The notes under the pieces were generated by a model. That model was not told the DNA's origin, searched no databases, and saw only the letters and a program-made list of their open reading frames with translations. A DNA stretch of 51,437 bases from assembly GCF_042684665.1 (NCBI RefSeq), contig NZ_JBHULY010000007.1:1-51437 (forward strand), in the 5' to 3' direction. Shown here piece by piece: positions 1-8,913 of the stretch. Source of the DNA: Jejuia rubra. GTDB lineage: Bacteria > Bacteroidota > Bacteroidia > Flavobacteriales > Flavobacteriaceae. Numbering within the stretch: the stretch's first letter is position 1; every line of letters begins with the position of its first letter. Position numbers and translations under genes: made by a program.

Positions 1-63
1 GGGCCCAGGATAATAATATCTCAAATTAACGAAGAAATGATTTGTTTTTTACCTCAGTTCTTT

Positions 64-592
64 GTTGTACGCTGGCTTTTTATTCGTTTATAAGTGATTA
101 AACTCAAATTTCACTACTTGTTCTTTTAGGTCTATTTCAGCCTCAATTGGTTCGTATCCATCTTCCATATCCAGAAACTCAAATCCTGTATCAGTCCGAA
201 ACCAACTTCCGCGATATTTAGTTTTCGTTAATGAATCAGCTACCGATTTGAAAAATTCCATATTTTCATTTCCCGCTATTCGATATCTTCCACTTTCACT
301 CCTGAATCTTTTTAATTGGTCGAAATATGGTTCGGTTTCGATTTGATTAATAATTCGGTCAAGTTCTGCTTTATTCAGTTTGATATTAATATTCAGAGTA
401 TAGTCGCTTTCAAATCCATTATTCGATTTATCTTCATCTTTAACAACTTCATAGTTTTCTCCAAGGTCAATATTCAATTCATTTTCTAGTAAGATTATTC
501 GCTTTTCGTGATTTGAGCAAGAAGCAAATAAAGATGCTAGAAGTAAGAATTTAAAAATGTATTTCATTGGTTTTTCAGCTTGCGTACAACTT
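64..592. mobile_element. Cassette-like unit bounded by inverted GTTGTACGC boxes
   Basis: GTTGTACGC at 64-72 and its exact reverse complement GCGTACAAC at 584-592 bracket one lipoprotein gene, which lies wholly inside. The short flanks continue as GCTGGC on one side and GCTTGC on the other (plus strand), so the boxes sit in slightly different contexts. From memory, similar GTTGTACGC-type boxes flank many small orphan genes in Bacteroidota. The boxes do not fit the strict integron attC core (GTTRRRY), and no integrase is nearby, so cassette mobility is an inference. Confidence 0.4.
88..567 (-). CDS. Small predicted lipoprotein, unknown function
   Basis: The 159-residue protein begins with a basic MKY start, a hydrophobic segment and a lipobox ending LFASC at about residues 13-17, so it should be processed by signal peptidase II and lipid-anchored. 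The mature part is hydrophilic and mixed alpha/beta in character, and no family was recognised. It is separated by 181 bases from the heme A synthase gene and lies between inverted GTTGTACGC boxes, which suggests it arrived as a unit. The start is chosen because it gives a complete signal peptide. No clear -7 promoter box was found upstream. Confidence 0.7.
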   Translation of the reverse strand: MKYIFKFLLLASLFASCSNHEKRIILLENELNIDLGENYEVVKDEDKSNNGFESDYTLNINIKLNKAELDRIINQIETEPYFDQLKRFRSESGRYRIAGNENMEFFKSVADSLTKTKYRGSWFRTDTGFEFLDMEDGYEPIEAEIDLKEQVVKFEFNHL

Positions 593-748
593 GTTTATAT
601 ACGGAACTTTTTTCCTTTTATACCACCAATTAGTTTGGCTATGCGGAAGTTTTTGAAAATAAAGTTACGCATATAAAACCTTCATTTTCTTAAATTTCCA
701 ATGTAAATATAGTTTCTTTCTTACACAAAAGAAGGATAAGTTGTGAAA

Positions 749-1765
749 TTATCTGCTAAAGCGATGCAACACAAACGTCATAGCGGTCAAAAGGAAAAAC
801 GCTCCCACTTGGTGCGCCACGCCCAGCCAAACCGGTACTTGAAGTAATATGGTAAATACGCCCAAAACAAATTGCAACACCACCAAAAGCAACAGTGCGG
901 TAATGCCATTAAATTGGCTTGTGGTTAATGAAAACCGTTTACTTTTTCGCCAGATAATCACAACCATCAGTACGACCACGTAGGCCAAACAGCGGTGTAC
1001 AAACTGGACGCCACTTTTGCCCTCGATAAAGTTTTTGTATAACGGGTTTTGCTCAATATAAACCGTTTGGTGCATAAATTTCCCTTCGCTCATCATCGGC
1101 CAATGGTTGTGGATAAAACCAGCATCCAAACCGGCTACAAAGGCCCCATAAATAATTTGCAACAATAAAACGGACAACCCAAAACGCACTAGGTTTCTAA
1201 ACTTTTTGTCAACATCCTGCTTTTCAGGATAGCGCAGATCCAAGGCCACCCAAAAGGTATAGGCAAAGGTGATAAAGGCCGTGGTTAAATGTGCCGCCAA
1301 ACGGTAATGGCTAACGTCGGGGTTGTCCACCAAACCGCTTTTTACCATATACCACCCCAAAAAGCCTTGGAAGGCACCTAAGCCTAAAAGCACAATACAT
1401 TTTTTAACGGTAGCATTGCTAAGCTGTCTTTTAATTAAAAAGAACACAAATGGGATGAAAAATACCATCCCGATAAAGCGCCCAATCACCCGATGGAGCC
1501 ACTCCCAAAAGTAAATGTCCTTAAAATCCTGGAGGGTAAAATGGGTGTTCAGTTTTTGATATTCGGGATATTGTTTATACAAATCGAAGGCGGCCTGCCA
1601 TTCGGTTTCGCTCATCGGAGGAATGGTACCCGATATCAGTTTATAGTTTGAAATGGACAATCCTGAGTGGGTCAAACGCGTAATGCCACCTACAACTACC
1701 ATGATAAAAATTAAAAAACAACCTGTTAACAACCAGTATATTACAGCTTTATTATCTTTTTTCAT
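749..1765 (-). CDS. ctaA: Heme A synthase (COX15/CtaA family)
   Basis: This 338-residue polytopic membrane protein converts heme O to heme A for aa3-type cytochrome oxidases. It carries the family motif GGITRLTHSGLS at residues 26-37. Candidate heme or catalytic histidines are H91 (EWLHR), H153/H159 (VSHYRLAAH), H257 (FVHRCL) and H318 (VAHQVG). About eight hydrophobic segments are visible, with a periplasmic-type loop at about 40-85. Length matches the long COX15 type. Its start overlaps the stop of the GNAT gene by 14 bases, so it is the last gene of a cca-GNAT-ctaA operon. Recognition of the family is firm. Confidence 0.93.
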   Translation of the reverse strand: MKKDNKAVIYWLLTGCFLIFIMVVVGGITRLTHSGLSISNYKLISGTIPPMSETEWQAAFDLYKQYPEYQKLNTHFTLQDFKDIYFWEWLHRVIGRFIGMVFFIPFVFFLIKRQLSNATVKKCIVLLGLGAFQGFLGWYMVKSGLVDNPDVSHYRLAAHLTTAFITFAYTFWVALDLRYPEKQDVDKKFRNLVRFGLSVLLLQIIYGAFVAGLDAGFIHNHWPMMSEGKFMHQTVYIEQNPLYKNFIEGKSGVQFVHRCLAYVVVLMVVIIWRKSKRFSLTTSQFNGITALLLLVVLQFVLGVFTILLQVPVWLGVAHQVGAFFLLTAMTFVLHRFSR

Positions 1766-2216
1766 TGTTCAATTGTTTTTCAAGACACAAACTATTTTCT
1801 ACGCCTTTGTACTGCCCAAAGTTGGGGATAATTTGGTATTCGTTTTTTTTGTAAAAACTGACAGCTTCTATTTGCCTCTTTCCAGTTTCCAAAACACAGG
1901 AATTGAACCCCAGTTCCTTTGCCCAAGCTTCTAGACCTTTTAAAACGGCAGTGGCCACTTTTTTCCCCCTAAAATCTGGATGTGTAAACATACGCTTGAT
2001 TTCAACGCTGGTTTCATCGTATGGTTTAAAAGCACCACAACTCACAGGGACATCGTCCCAATACGCAACTACAACATGACGTAGTACTTCAATACCATTA
2101 TATTGCATATAAAACTCATGATCGTCGCCATCAATGACTTTTAAGTACCCGTTGAGCTGTGAAACGAGATGCACAAAACCCTTATCGGTATGGTCGGTGC
2201 GTTTCAGCTGTATCAT
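1752..2216 (-). CDS. GNAT-family N-acetyltransferase
   Basis: The 154-residue protein has the GNAT fold signature: a beta-strand ending VEIKRMFTHP at about residues 71-80, then the acetyl-CoA pyrophosphate loop DFRGKKVATAVL at about 81-92, and a C-terminal VSFYKKNEYQ segment typical of motif B. The acetyl acceptor cannot be told from sequence. It overlaps cca by 4 bases at its start (ATGA-type coupling) and ctaA by 14 bases at its end, so translation of the three genes is probably coupled. Confidence 0.88.
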   Translation of the reverse strand: MIQLKRTDHTDKGFVHLVSQLNGYLKVIDGDDHEFYMQYNGIEVLRHVVVAYWDDVPVSCGAFKPYDETSVEIKRMFTHPDFRGKKVATAVLKGLEAWAKELGFNSCVLETGKRQIEAVSFYKKNEYQIIPNFGQYKGVENSLCLEKQLNNEKR

Positions 2217-3634
2217 GAATCACTCACTTTTAAGCCCAGTGCTTTACCTTTTTCCAGCATCAATGCATGGGCGGCATCGTATTCGTTTGGAATCTCTCCG
2301 TCTAAAATGGCTTCTTTAATCGCTTCTTTGATGATGCCAATTTCCCTCGAGGGTTTTAAGTTGAAGGTTTTCATGATTTCTTCCCCGGAAACAGGTGGCT
2401 GAAAATTCCGCACATGATCCCGCGCTTCAACTTCTTCAATTTTTTGTCTTACAATTTTGAAATTATTATGGTACTTTTTAAATCGTTTCGGGTTTTTCGT
2501 TGTGATATCAGCTTCGCAAAGGGTCATCAAATCTTCTACATAATCGCCTGCATCAAACACCAATCGCCTTACGGCCGAATCGGTTACTATATCTTGGGAC
2601 AGCACAATAGGTCGGGAACTCATAAACACCATTTTTTGGACAAATTTCATCTTGTCATTTAATGGCATTTTTAGGCGTTTGAACAAGTGGTACACCATTT
2701 TTGCGCCTTCAAATTCGTGACCATGAAATGTCCAGCCTACCTTTTTGCTGAATCTTTTAGTGGGGGCTTTCCCGATATCGTGCAACAAGGCGGCCCAACG
2801 CAACCAAACGTTGTCAGTATGTTTTGCGATGTTGTCTACCACTTCCAGAGTGTGGTAAAAATTGTCTTTATGGCGTTGACCTTCAATTTCATCGATGCCT
2901 TTTAATGCGGTCAATTCAGGTAGAATTAACTTTAAAAGTCCGGTTTGTTCCAATAGTAAAAAACCAATTGATGGCGTTTCACTTTCCAGTATTTTATTTA
3001 GCTCGGTAACGATACGTTCGTTGGTGATGATTTTTATCCTTTCGGCATTACGGTTAATGGCTTTCAAACTTTCTTCTTCAATTGTAAACTTCAATTGGGA
3101 AGCAAAACGGATGGCACGCATCATTCGCAATGGGTCGTCACTATAAGTAATATCTGGATTTAAAGGCGTTCGGATAATACCGTTTTCCAAATCTTTCAAT
3201 CCGTCAAAGGGATCCAATAAATTGCCAAAAGAGTTTTTGTTAAGGCTTAGTGCCAAGGCATTAATGGTGAAATCACGACGGTTTTGGTCATCCTGCAACG
3301 TGCCGTTTTCTACTTTAGGATTTCGGCTGTCCTTGGAATAGGATTCCTTTCTGGCGCCCACAAATTCTATTTCGATGTCATCATAGCGTAGCATGGCCGT
3401 ACCGTAGGTTTTAAATACCTGTACTTTTGGCGTATCGGGAAGGTTTTTTGCAACGGCTTTAGCCAATTCTATACCACTGCCAATGGCCACAACATCGATG
3501 TCCTTGGCATCGCCTCTTTTCAATAAAAAGTCGCGTACATACCCACCAATTACATAGCAGTCCAGTTGCAACGTTTCGGCAGATTGGGATATAATTTTGA
3601 AAATGTTATGCTGTAGTGCTTCTTTGTAATTCAT
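2213..3634 (-). CDS. cca: CCA tRNA nucleotidyltransferase with HD domain
   Basis: The 473-residue protein is a class II tRNA nucleotidyltransferase that adds or repairs the 3' CCA end. Visible motifs are GGYVRD (30-35), the metal-binding pair D45/D47 in KDIDVV, RRDFTINAL (119-127) and DDPLRMMRAIRFA (166-178). An HD phosphohydrolase-type domain with LLHDIGK follows at about 283-289. It is the first gene of a three-gene minus-strand operon and has an exact -7 box upstream. The need for the enzyme is visible in this window: the tRNA-His gene at 41187-41261 does not encode CCA. Confidence 0.93.
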   Translation of the reverse strand: MNYKEALQHNIFKIISQSAETLQLDCYVIGGYVRDFLLKRGDAKDIDVVAIGSGIELAKAVAKNLPDTPKVQVFKTYGTAMLRYDDIEIEFVGARKESYSKDSRNPKVENGTLQDDQNRRDFTINALALSLNKNSFGNLLDPFDGLKDLENGIIRTPLNPDITYSDDPLRMMRAIRFASQLKFTIEEESLKAINRNAERIKIITNERIVTELNKILESETPSIGFLLLEQTGLLKLILPELTALKGIDEIEGQRHKDNFYHTLEVVDNIAKHTDNVWLRWAALLHDIGKAPTKRFSKKVGWTFHGHEFEGAKMVYHLFKRLKMPLNDKMKFVQKMVFMSSRPIVLSQDIVTDSAVRRLVFDAGDYVEDLMTLCEADITTKNPKRFKKYHNNFKIVRQKIEEVEARDHVRNFQPPVSGEEIMKTFNLKPSREIGIIKEAIKEAILDGEIPNEYDAAHALMLEKGKALGLKVSDS

Positions 3635-3686
3635 ACAACGCTATTTCGCGAAATTTGCGAATTTCTGGCTACAAAAATCGGCAATG

Positions 3687-3694
3687 CAAATTTA
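3687..3694 (-). promoter_or_regulatory. Bacteroidota -7 box (TAnnTTTG) for cca operon
   Basis: On the minus strand this reads TAAATTTG, an exact match to the Bacteroidota sigma-A -7 consensus, about 53 bases upstream of the cca start. No clear TTG -33 element was found at the usual spacing. Confidence 0.5.
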
Positions 3695-3834
3695 CAACAT
3701 AGTGTAAACCTTTTAAAACCTAAGTAGTGATTTATTTTAGGGATTTGAAAATGATTTCGAGGCCCATATTTGCGCTTTAAAGAAAGGCGCTAAATTCCTT
3801 GCTGGGTATTATTGTCAACTAGGAATTTGGACAA

Positions 3835-4821
3835 TTAAGTGAATTTTGGAACCACATTCGCTTCTTCAATATACTTGGGCACTTGCGGATTAATAGTTTT
3901 TCCCGAAATCACTTTTTCATACAATTCTAAGTATGATTCTGTCATTACCTTAGAATTATAGTATTTAACAGCATGTTCATGACATCGTTTAGGGTTGTAA
4001 TCAAATTCCCTAATGGCTTTTATAATTTCGTTAGAGTTATTACTTGCAAAACCGACTTCTGGTGTAATTAATTCAGCCAATGATCCATTTTTAGTTCCGA
4101 AAACAGCACAGCCTGCATACATGCTTTCGGTAATGGCCAGTCCAAAAGGTTCGTGCCATACCACCGGAAAAACCAATGCCTTGGAATATTGTGCAATTTC
4201 CATTTTTTTATCATTTTCGACCATTCCATGAAAAATGATATTTTTATTCAAAATATATTTTAAACCTCTTTTAAAATTGCGGTAGGTCCATCTTTTCCCA
4301 CCCATTACGTGCAATTTATTGCCAGACTTTAGCGCTATTTTAGCAGTTCCGAATAGGTTTTTTACCTTCCATGAAGCTTTTGCCAAAAAATGAAGGTAAT
4401 TTCTTTTATTATCGAGTATTGGGTCGGGATAATCATCCCAATCAAGCCCATTATGAACAAAAGCCTTAGAGCCATATCGCTGTGCATGGTTTTTAGAAAC
4501 AAAAACCATATTTATATCCAACGCCTGCTCGGGAGATGGATTTCCTCCCATCGTAAAGATATAGGGTTTGTCTATTGCTTTTCCTAACGAATGAAATAAG
4601 TGAACAACATCAATATTATCTGGAATATGGCTTTTCAAATCTTTGGTTTCATCATAATGAATCACTGTTGCAAAATCGCTATGGGATCCTTCTTTGGCCA
4701 GTAAATAAACTTCATGCCCCAATTTTACCAGTTCCTTTGCAAGGCCCCAAATAACACGTTCTGTACCTCCATATTTTTTTGCTGGTAATACGGCTGTTTT
4801 GTCTTCAATAAGTATTTTCAT
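3835..4821 (-). CDS. Glycosyltransferase family 4 (GT-B)
   Basis: The 328-residue GT-B protein probably transfers a sugar from a nucleotide donor to a growing cell-surface glycan at the inner face of the membrane. The N-terminal GGTERVIWGLAKEL (18-31) is typical of GT4 acceptor domains. The donor-binding EX7E motif is E224-PFGLAIT-E232, followed by MYAGCAVFGTKNG. Donor and acceptor are unknown. It lies 28 bases after the methyltransferase gene on the same strand, and the pair forms the minus-strand left arm of the glycan locus. Confidence 0.86.
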   Translation of the reverse strand: MKILIEDKTAVLPAKKYGGTERVIWGLAKELVKLGHEVYLLAKEGSHSDFATVIHYDETKDLKSHIPDNIDVVHLFHSLGKAIDKPYIFTMGGNPSPEQALDINMVFVSKNHAQRYGSKAFVHNGLDWDDYPDPILDNKRNYLHFLAKASWKVKNLFGTAKIALKSGNKLHVMGGKRWTYRNFKRGLKYILNKNIIFHGMVENDKKMEIAQYSKALVFPVVWHEPFGLAITESMYAGCAVFGTKNGSLAELITPEVGFASNNSNEIIKAIREFDYNPKRCHEHAVKYYNSKVMTESYLELYEKVISGKTINPQVPKYIEEANVVPKFT

Positions 4822-4849
4822 AGTATTGGTGTCGTATCGAAAAGGAGAT

Positions 4850-5491
4850 TTATTTTTTGACTACTGTGGCATATTGCAGATATCTCATGTCCATCGCAGT
4901 AAATAAAAACGGAATATTGTAAAGATAGGGTTTTATCGATTTCGTTTTGTTGATACCTTTATGTGTAACAATTTTATAACCCAAGTTTTTGTACATATTT
5001 GCGATGCTTTTCCCGGTAAAAAACCTTAGATGGGTCTTGTCCATAATTCCGTGTTCTTCATATTCCCATGTTTTATTAAGCACTAGTTTTTTTAAAGCGC
5101 TATGGTACCTCATATTGGGGATAGAACTAATAATTACACCATTCTCAGATAATTTATCCTTTATTTTTTCTAGTACCCAATACGGGTCGACCAAATGTTC
5201 TAAAACATCATTAAAGTAGATGACATCAAAATAATCATTAGGGAGCTCCTCAATAAAGCTTTCACATTCCCCAATAAAGACTTTGTCCAGTATTTTCTTT
5301 GCTTTTTCCCCATGTTCAGGCATCAGCTCAATACCCCAGGTTTCGGGATTATGCTTTTCTTTTATATAGGAAGCAAAAGTACCCTCACCACACCCTACAT
5401 CAAGTAGAGTTTTTGCATCCTCAGGATAAAAACCAAACATTTCATATCTGGTATTGTTATAATAATTGTCTGGTTTGTTATCGTAATCCAT
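4850..5491 (-). CDS. Class I SAM-dependent methyltransferase
   Basis: The 213-residue protein has motif I LLDVGCGEG (29-37), an acidic post-I strand (WGIEL) and a motif II/III region YFNDVLEHLVDP near residue 90, with the HLRFFT signature of the Methyltransf_11/23 type. No transmembrane segment is seen. In this locus it probably methylates a sugar or a glycan end, but the substrate is inferred from context only. It precedes the GT4 gene by 28 bases and is divergent from the CgeB-like gene. Confidence 0.85.
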   Translation of the reverse strand: MDYDNKPDNYYNNTRYEMFGFYPEDAKTLLDVGCGEGTFASYIKEKHNPETWGIELMPEHGEKAKKILDKVFIGECESFIEELPNDYFDVIYFNDVLEHLVDPYWVLEKIKDKLSENGVIISSIPNMRYHSALKKLVLNKTWEYEEHGIMDKTHLRFFTGKSIANMYKNLGYKIVTHKGINKTKSIKPYLYNIPFLFTAMDMRYLQYATVVKK

Positions 5492-5598
5492 CTAAATTGT
5501 GTTTTTGATGTAAAGGAAATATTAGTGTTGAGTGCTACCCCCTAAAGAAGCCTTCGCATTTGGTATTTAATTCTTAATATTGCACTATATACAGCTGT

Positions 5599-6564
5599 AT
5601 GAAAATCACATTAATTAGTTTAGATAATTGGGGTTTTAATCAATTTATTGCCAAAGAGTTAGAGCGCAGAAATATTGAGGTAAATCAAATTAATTTTTAT
5701 CAGCTACGCTATCGTTATCCTACTTTTTTTCATAGAGTGTTTAATTTCTTCGCAAAACTATTTTTTAAATATAACATAAAAAAGAAGTTTTTAGAGAAAA
5801 AAATTTTGGAGGAACTAAGAAGCAATGGCAAACAAGATAAAATACTGCTAATAAAAGGCGATTTTTTAAATCCTGATTTTATTGAAAAGATAAAACCATT
5901 TACAGATGAATTAATAGGTTTTTTCAATGATAATTTCAGGCGGTCTCCTAAAATTGCTAAAATTTATAATGTTTTTGATAAGGGGTACTCTTTTGAGAAA
6001 GAGGATGTAAAGCAGTTTGGTTTTTCGTTTATAACCAACTTTGTATATAACGAAAAAGAACTAGCAGTAAATGAAAAGAAATATGAAGTATTTAATATTA
6101 GCTCAACCGGGAAAAGGGATGTCATAATTCAAAATATAGCTAAAGCTTTGGATATTATTGGGATAACTTACAAAATCATCATTGTTGGTAAAAATACCCC
6201 AAACCATAATTTAACTCAAATAGAATATTCAAAACAGACTTTTGATTTGAATGAGGTTGAGTCTTTTATTTCGGAGTCTAATGTGCTTTTGGACGTACAT
6301 AGGGAGAATCAGGCGGGTTTAACCTTCAGGGTATTTGAAAGCTTAGGGTTTTCAAAAAAACTAATTACTACTAATAAGGATATCATTACTTATGATTTTT
6401 ACAACCCGAACAATATTTTGGTGGTGGACAAAAATCATGTAGAAATACCTAAATCTTTTTTTGAAACGCCTTATGAACCAATACCTGTGAACATATATAA
6501 TGCCTATGCTTTACCGGGTTGGGTAGATAAAGTTTTTGAATTGAAAAAAGGAAAAAATGGATAA
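5599..6564 (+). CDS. CgeB-like/GT-B putative glycosyltransferase
   Basis: The 321-residue protein is probably a glycosyltransferase of the glycan locus. The clearest signature is DVHRENQAGLTFRVFESLG at residues 232-250, followed by KKLITTN and a DFYNPNNILVVD stretch, as in CgeB-like and related GT-B C-terminal domains. The N-terminal half is lysine-rich and very AT-rich at the DNA level, more so than neighbouring genes, which could mean transfer or relaxed constraint. Its stop overlaps the next GT2 start by 8 bases, so the two are translationally linked. A one-mismatch -7 box (TAATATTG) lies at 5575-5582. Confidence 0.65.
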   Translation: MKITLISLDNWGFNQFIAKELERRNIEVNQINFYQLRYRYPTFFHRVFNFFAKLFFKYNIKKKFLEKKILEELRSNGKQDKILLIKGDFLNPDFIEKIKPFTDELIGFFNDNFRRSPKIAKIYNVFDKGYSFEKEDVKQFGFSFITNFVYNEKELAVNEKKYEVFNISSTGKRDVIIQNIAKALDIIGITYKIIIVGKNTPNHNLTQIEYSKQTFDLNEVESFISESNVLLDVHRENQAGLTFRVFESLGFSKKLITTNKDIITYDFYNPNNILVVDKNHVEIPKSFFETPYEPIPVNIYNAYALPGWVDKVFELKKGKNG

Positions 6565-7366
6565 CCTTCCTAAGGTAGCTTTACTGATTTCAACATATAA
6601 TTGGCCCCAAGCCTTAGATTTGGTGCTACAGAGTGTTTTGAAACAATCTGTAATGCCGGACGAAGTTATTATAGCTGATGATGGTTCTAAGGATGATACA
6701 AGAGCGTTAATCAATACGTATAAAACAAAATTCCGGATGCCGCTTATCCATGTTTGGCATGAAGATAAAGGGTTTACCAAGACGATTATTCTAAATAAAG
6801 CTATTGCTAAAATTAAATCGGAGTATATTATTCAGATTGATGGGGATATAATCCTGCACAAGCATTTTGTTAAGAATCATCGGGAGATAAGCAAAAAAGG
6901 ATCTTTTTTATTTGGGACCAGGGTAACTATTACAAAAGAGAAATCAGAGAAAATTTTATCAAAGGGAGCATCCAACCTTAATTGGTTGTCAAGCGGCCTT
7001 AAAAAAAGAATGAGGGCGTTGTACCTTCCCTTTGTTTATAAAAACAGAAAACCCGACACCTCGGTTACCACAAAATTAAGAGGAGCAAATATGTCTTATT
7101 GGAAAGATGATGCCATTGCTATTAATGGTTACAATGAAGACTATCTGGGTTGGGGTTTTGAAGATTACGACTTTGGTATGAGATTAACATTTTTAGGTAT
7201 AAAACCCAAACGGCTTAAGTTTTCAGGGATTTGTTTTCATATTTACCATAAGCCTTCGGCTCTTGAAAACCCTGAAACCGGAAATGAAATTCAGGAGAGA
7301 ACAATTTCCGAAAAAATTAAAAGGTGCAAAAACGGTGTTGATAAATATTTAAGTGAAAATCAATAA
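6557..7366 (+). CDS. GT2 glycosyltransferase with GT7-like C-terminal domain
   Basis: The 269-residue GT-A enzyme has the GT2 opening LLISTYNWP, the nucleotide-binding IADDGS (39-44), the metal-binding DGD (95-97) and a C-terminal galactosyltransferase-like motif LGWGFEDYD (197-205). It shares WHED-GF-KTIILNKA with the GT2 protein at 8914-9732, so the two are paralogues. The product is probably a step in LOS or core glycan assembly; donor and acceptor are unknown. It overlaps the upstream CgeB-like gene by 8 bases and the downstream kinase-like gene by 14 bases. Confidence 0.88.
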   Translation: MDNLPKVALLISTYNWPQALDLVLQSVLKQSVMPDEVIIADDGSKDDTRALINTYKTKFRMPLIHVWHEDKGFTKTIILNKAIAKIKSEYIIQIDGDIILHKHFVKNHREISKKGSFLFGTRVTITKEKSEKILSKGASNLNWLSSGLKKRMRALYLPFVYKNRKPDTSVTTKLRGANMSYWKDDAIAINGYNEDYLGWGFEDYDFGMRLTFLGIKPKRLKFSGICFHIYHKPSALENPETGNEIQERTISEKIKRCKNGVDKYLSENQ

Positions 7367-8114
7367 AACAATACATAATAATTTTGCGGAACATGCCGCG
7401 TTTTTTGATGATATCATCCAAAACTTTGATTCAAAAGGGGAGGATTTTGGTAATCAGGATAGGAATTCCCTAAAGTTGTTCGATTTAGAAGATAGAACTA
7501 TAAACGTAAAATCGTTTAGGGTACCTAATCTCATAAATCAAATTGCCTATCGGTTTTTCAGAAAAAGCAAGGCAGAGCGCTCTTTTGAATATGCCAACCG
7601 TTTAATGGGGTTGGGAGTGGGAACGCCACAGCCCATGGGGTATTATGAGTTTACCACCCTGTTTTTATTTAAGAATAGTTACTATATCAGCGAACAACAG
7701 CCCTGCGACATTACCTATCGCGAATTGACTTTGGATTTAAACTACCCCAATCACGAAGCTATTTTGAGAGCTTTTACCCGCTTCACTTTTGAGCTACACG
7801 AGAAAAATATCCATTTTTTGGACCATTCCCCAGGAAATACGTTGATTGAAATCAACAAAGGCAATTACAAATTTTATTTGGTGGATTTAAACCGTATGGA
7901 ATTTAAGCCCTTGGATTTTGAAACGCGAATCAAGAATTTTGCGAGATTGACCATTCATAAAAGTATGGTGGAGGTGATGAGCGATGAATATGCGAAATGT
8001 TCCGGTGAATCTTATGAAAAGGTGTTCAGCCTGATGTGGAAGTTAACCGAGAAATTTCAGGAAAAATACCATCGGAAACGGCGGTTAAAAAAGAAATTAA
8101 AGTTTTGGAAGTGA
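7353..8114 (+). CDS. Kdo/lipopolysaccharide kinase-like protein
   Basis: The 253-residue protein resembles the LPS kinase (KdkA/WaaP/InaA) branch of protein-kinase-like folds. The catalytic loop reads HFLDHSPGNTLI (154-165) with D157 and N162, and a DFG-equivalent is YLVDLNR with D178. It would phosphorylate Kdo or another inner-core sugar; this is inferred from family and context. The start is GTG at 7353 inside the preceding GT2 gene, because no other in-frame start precedes the conserved N-terminus. The C-terminus is very basic (RKRRLKKKLK). Its last 18 bases overlap the convergent GT2 gene. Confidence 0.75.
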   Translation: MKINKTIHNNFAEHAAFFDDIIQNFDSKGEDFGNQDRNSLKLFDLEDRTINVKSFRVPNLINQIAYRFFRKSKAERSFEYANRLMGLGVGTPQPMGYYEFTTLFLFKNSYYISEQQPCDITYRELTLDLNYPNHEAILRAFTRFTFELHEKNIHFLDHSPGNTLIEINKGNYKFYLVDLNRMEFKPLDFETRIKNFARLTIHKSMVEVMSDEYAKCSGESYEKVFSLMWKLTEKFQEKYHRKRRLKKKLKFWK

Positions 8115-8870
8115 GTTTAACCGCTGTAACTCCTTATACCGATACCAAACGCCGTAGGCACTTAGATAGCAGATATTAAACCCTTCTATCCCATCTAAAA
8201 ACCCTAGCCTTACAACATAATTGGTGATAAACTTGTAAACTGGCCTTAATATTAAATGAAATAGGTTGAACTTTTTACCTTTGTTATACAGTTCTTTGGC
8301 CTTTAAGGACGCATAGTGCTCCATTTTTCTTTTGTAGTCCGCATTACTGGTATAACAATAATGAAGCATATAATGCTTCAAAATAGCACTTTTGCCGTCC
8401 ACTATAAGATTTTCATGTACAATTTTGTTTTCATCGTATTTAGCATATCCTTTTCTAAACAATCTATAGGTAGTGTCGGACTGTAGTCCACTGAATCTCA
8501 TTACCTTTTTATTGAAGAAGAATCGGCGTTTGAACATGTAAGCCACGATCTCATCTGTGTTTTTAACCACATTTAATATCTCCTGCCTTAAGTTTTCAGG
8601 AATGCGCTCGTCAGCATCTATAAACAATATCCAGTCGTATTTGGCTTGAGCTATGGCATAATTTCGTTGGTCGGCAAAGTTTTCGAAAGTTCTTGAAATT
8701 ACAGTGACACGTGGAAAACCCTTTAGTCTAATTAAGGTTTCATCCGTGCTGAAGCTATCAACAACAATTATTTCATCCGCAAAGTCTATATTCTTAATAA
8801 CAGCGTCAATGTGTTTTTCCTCATTGAATGTTATTAATAAAGCGGATATTTGGATATGTTTCATATTCAA
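8097..8870 (-). CDS. GT2 glycosyltransferase, WaaE/KdtX-like
   Basis: The 257-residue GT-A enzyme resembles the WaaE-type beta-glucosyltransferases of LPS core synthesis. It shows LLITFNEEKHI (11-21), IVVDSFSTDET (35-45), DQRNYAI, and the metal-binding DADER (85-89). The sequence after residue 180 is hydrophobic-basic and may associate with the membrane. The start could be M1 or M3. It is convergent with the kinase-like gene (18-base overlap) and divergent from the next GT2 gene, with only 43 bases between the two starts. Confidence 0.85.
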   Translation of the reverse strand: MNMKHIQISALLITFNEEKHIDAVIKNIDFADEIIVVDSFSTDETLIRLKGFPRVTVISRTFENFADQRNYAIAQAKYDWILFIDADERIPENLRQEILNVVKNTDEIVAYMFKRRFFFNKKVMRFSGLQSDTTYRLFRKGYAKYDENKIVHENLIVDGKSAILKHYMLHYCYTSNADYKRKMEHYASLKAKELYNKGKKFNLFHLILRPVYKFITNYVVRLGFLDGIEGFNICYLSAYGVWYRYKELQRLNSLPKL

Positions 8871-8900
8871 GAAAAACAGATTTTATTCCGTAAAAATAGC

Positions 8901-8908
8901 TATTTTTG
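8901..8908 (+). promoter_or_regulatory. -7 box almost touching the start codon (8914)
   Basis: TATTTTTG is an exact TAnnTTTG match that ends 5 bases before the ATG at 8914. A transcript starting the usual few bases downstream would have almost no leader, so the GT2 mRNA may be leaderless or nearly so. Confidence 0.5.
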
Positions 8909-8913
8909 AATCA

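Noticed and set aside
64..592. Integron gene cassette with attC sites
   Set aside because: The boxes do not fit the GTTRRRY/RYYYAAC core, there is no integrase, and only one cassette is visible. Kept only as a cassette-like unit.
8704..8913. 70-codon N-terminal extension of the GT2 gene at 8914
   Set aside because: It overlaps the opposite-strand GT2 coding region, adds no family sequence, and a -7 box lies between it and the better start.
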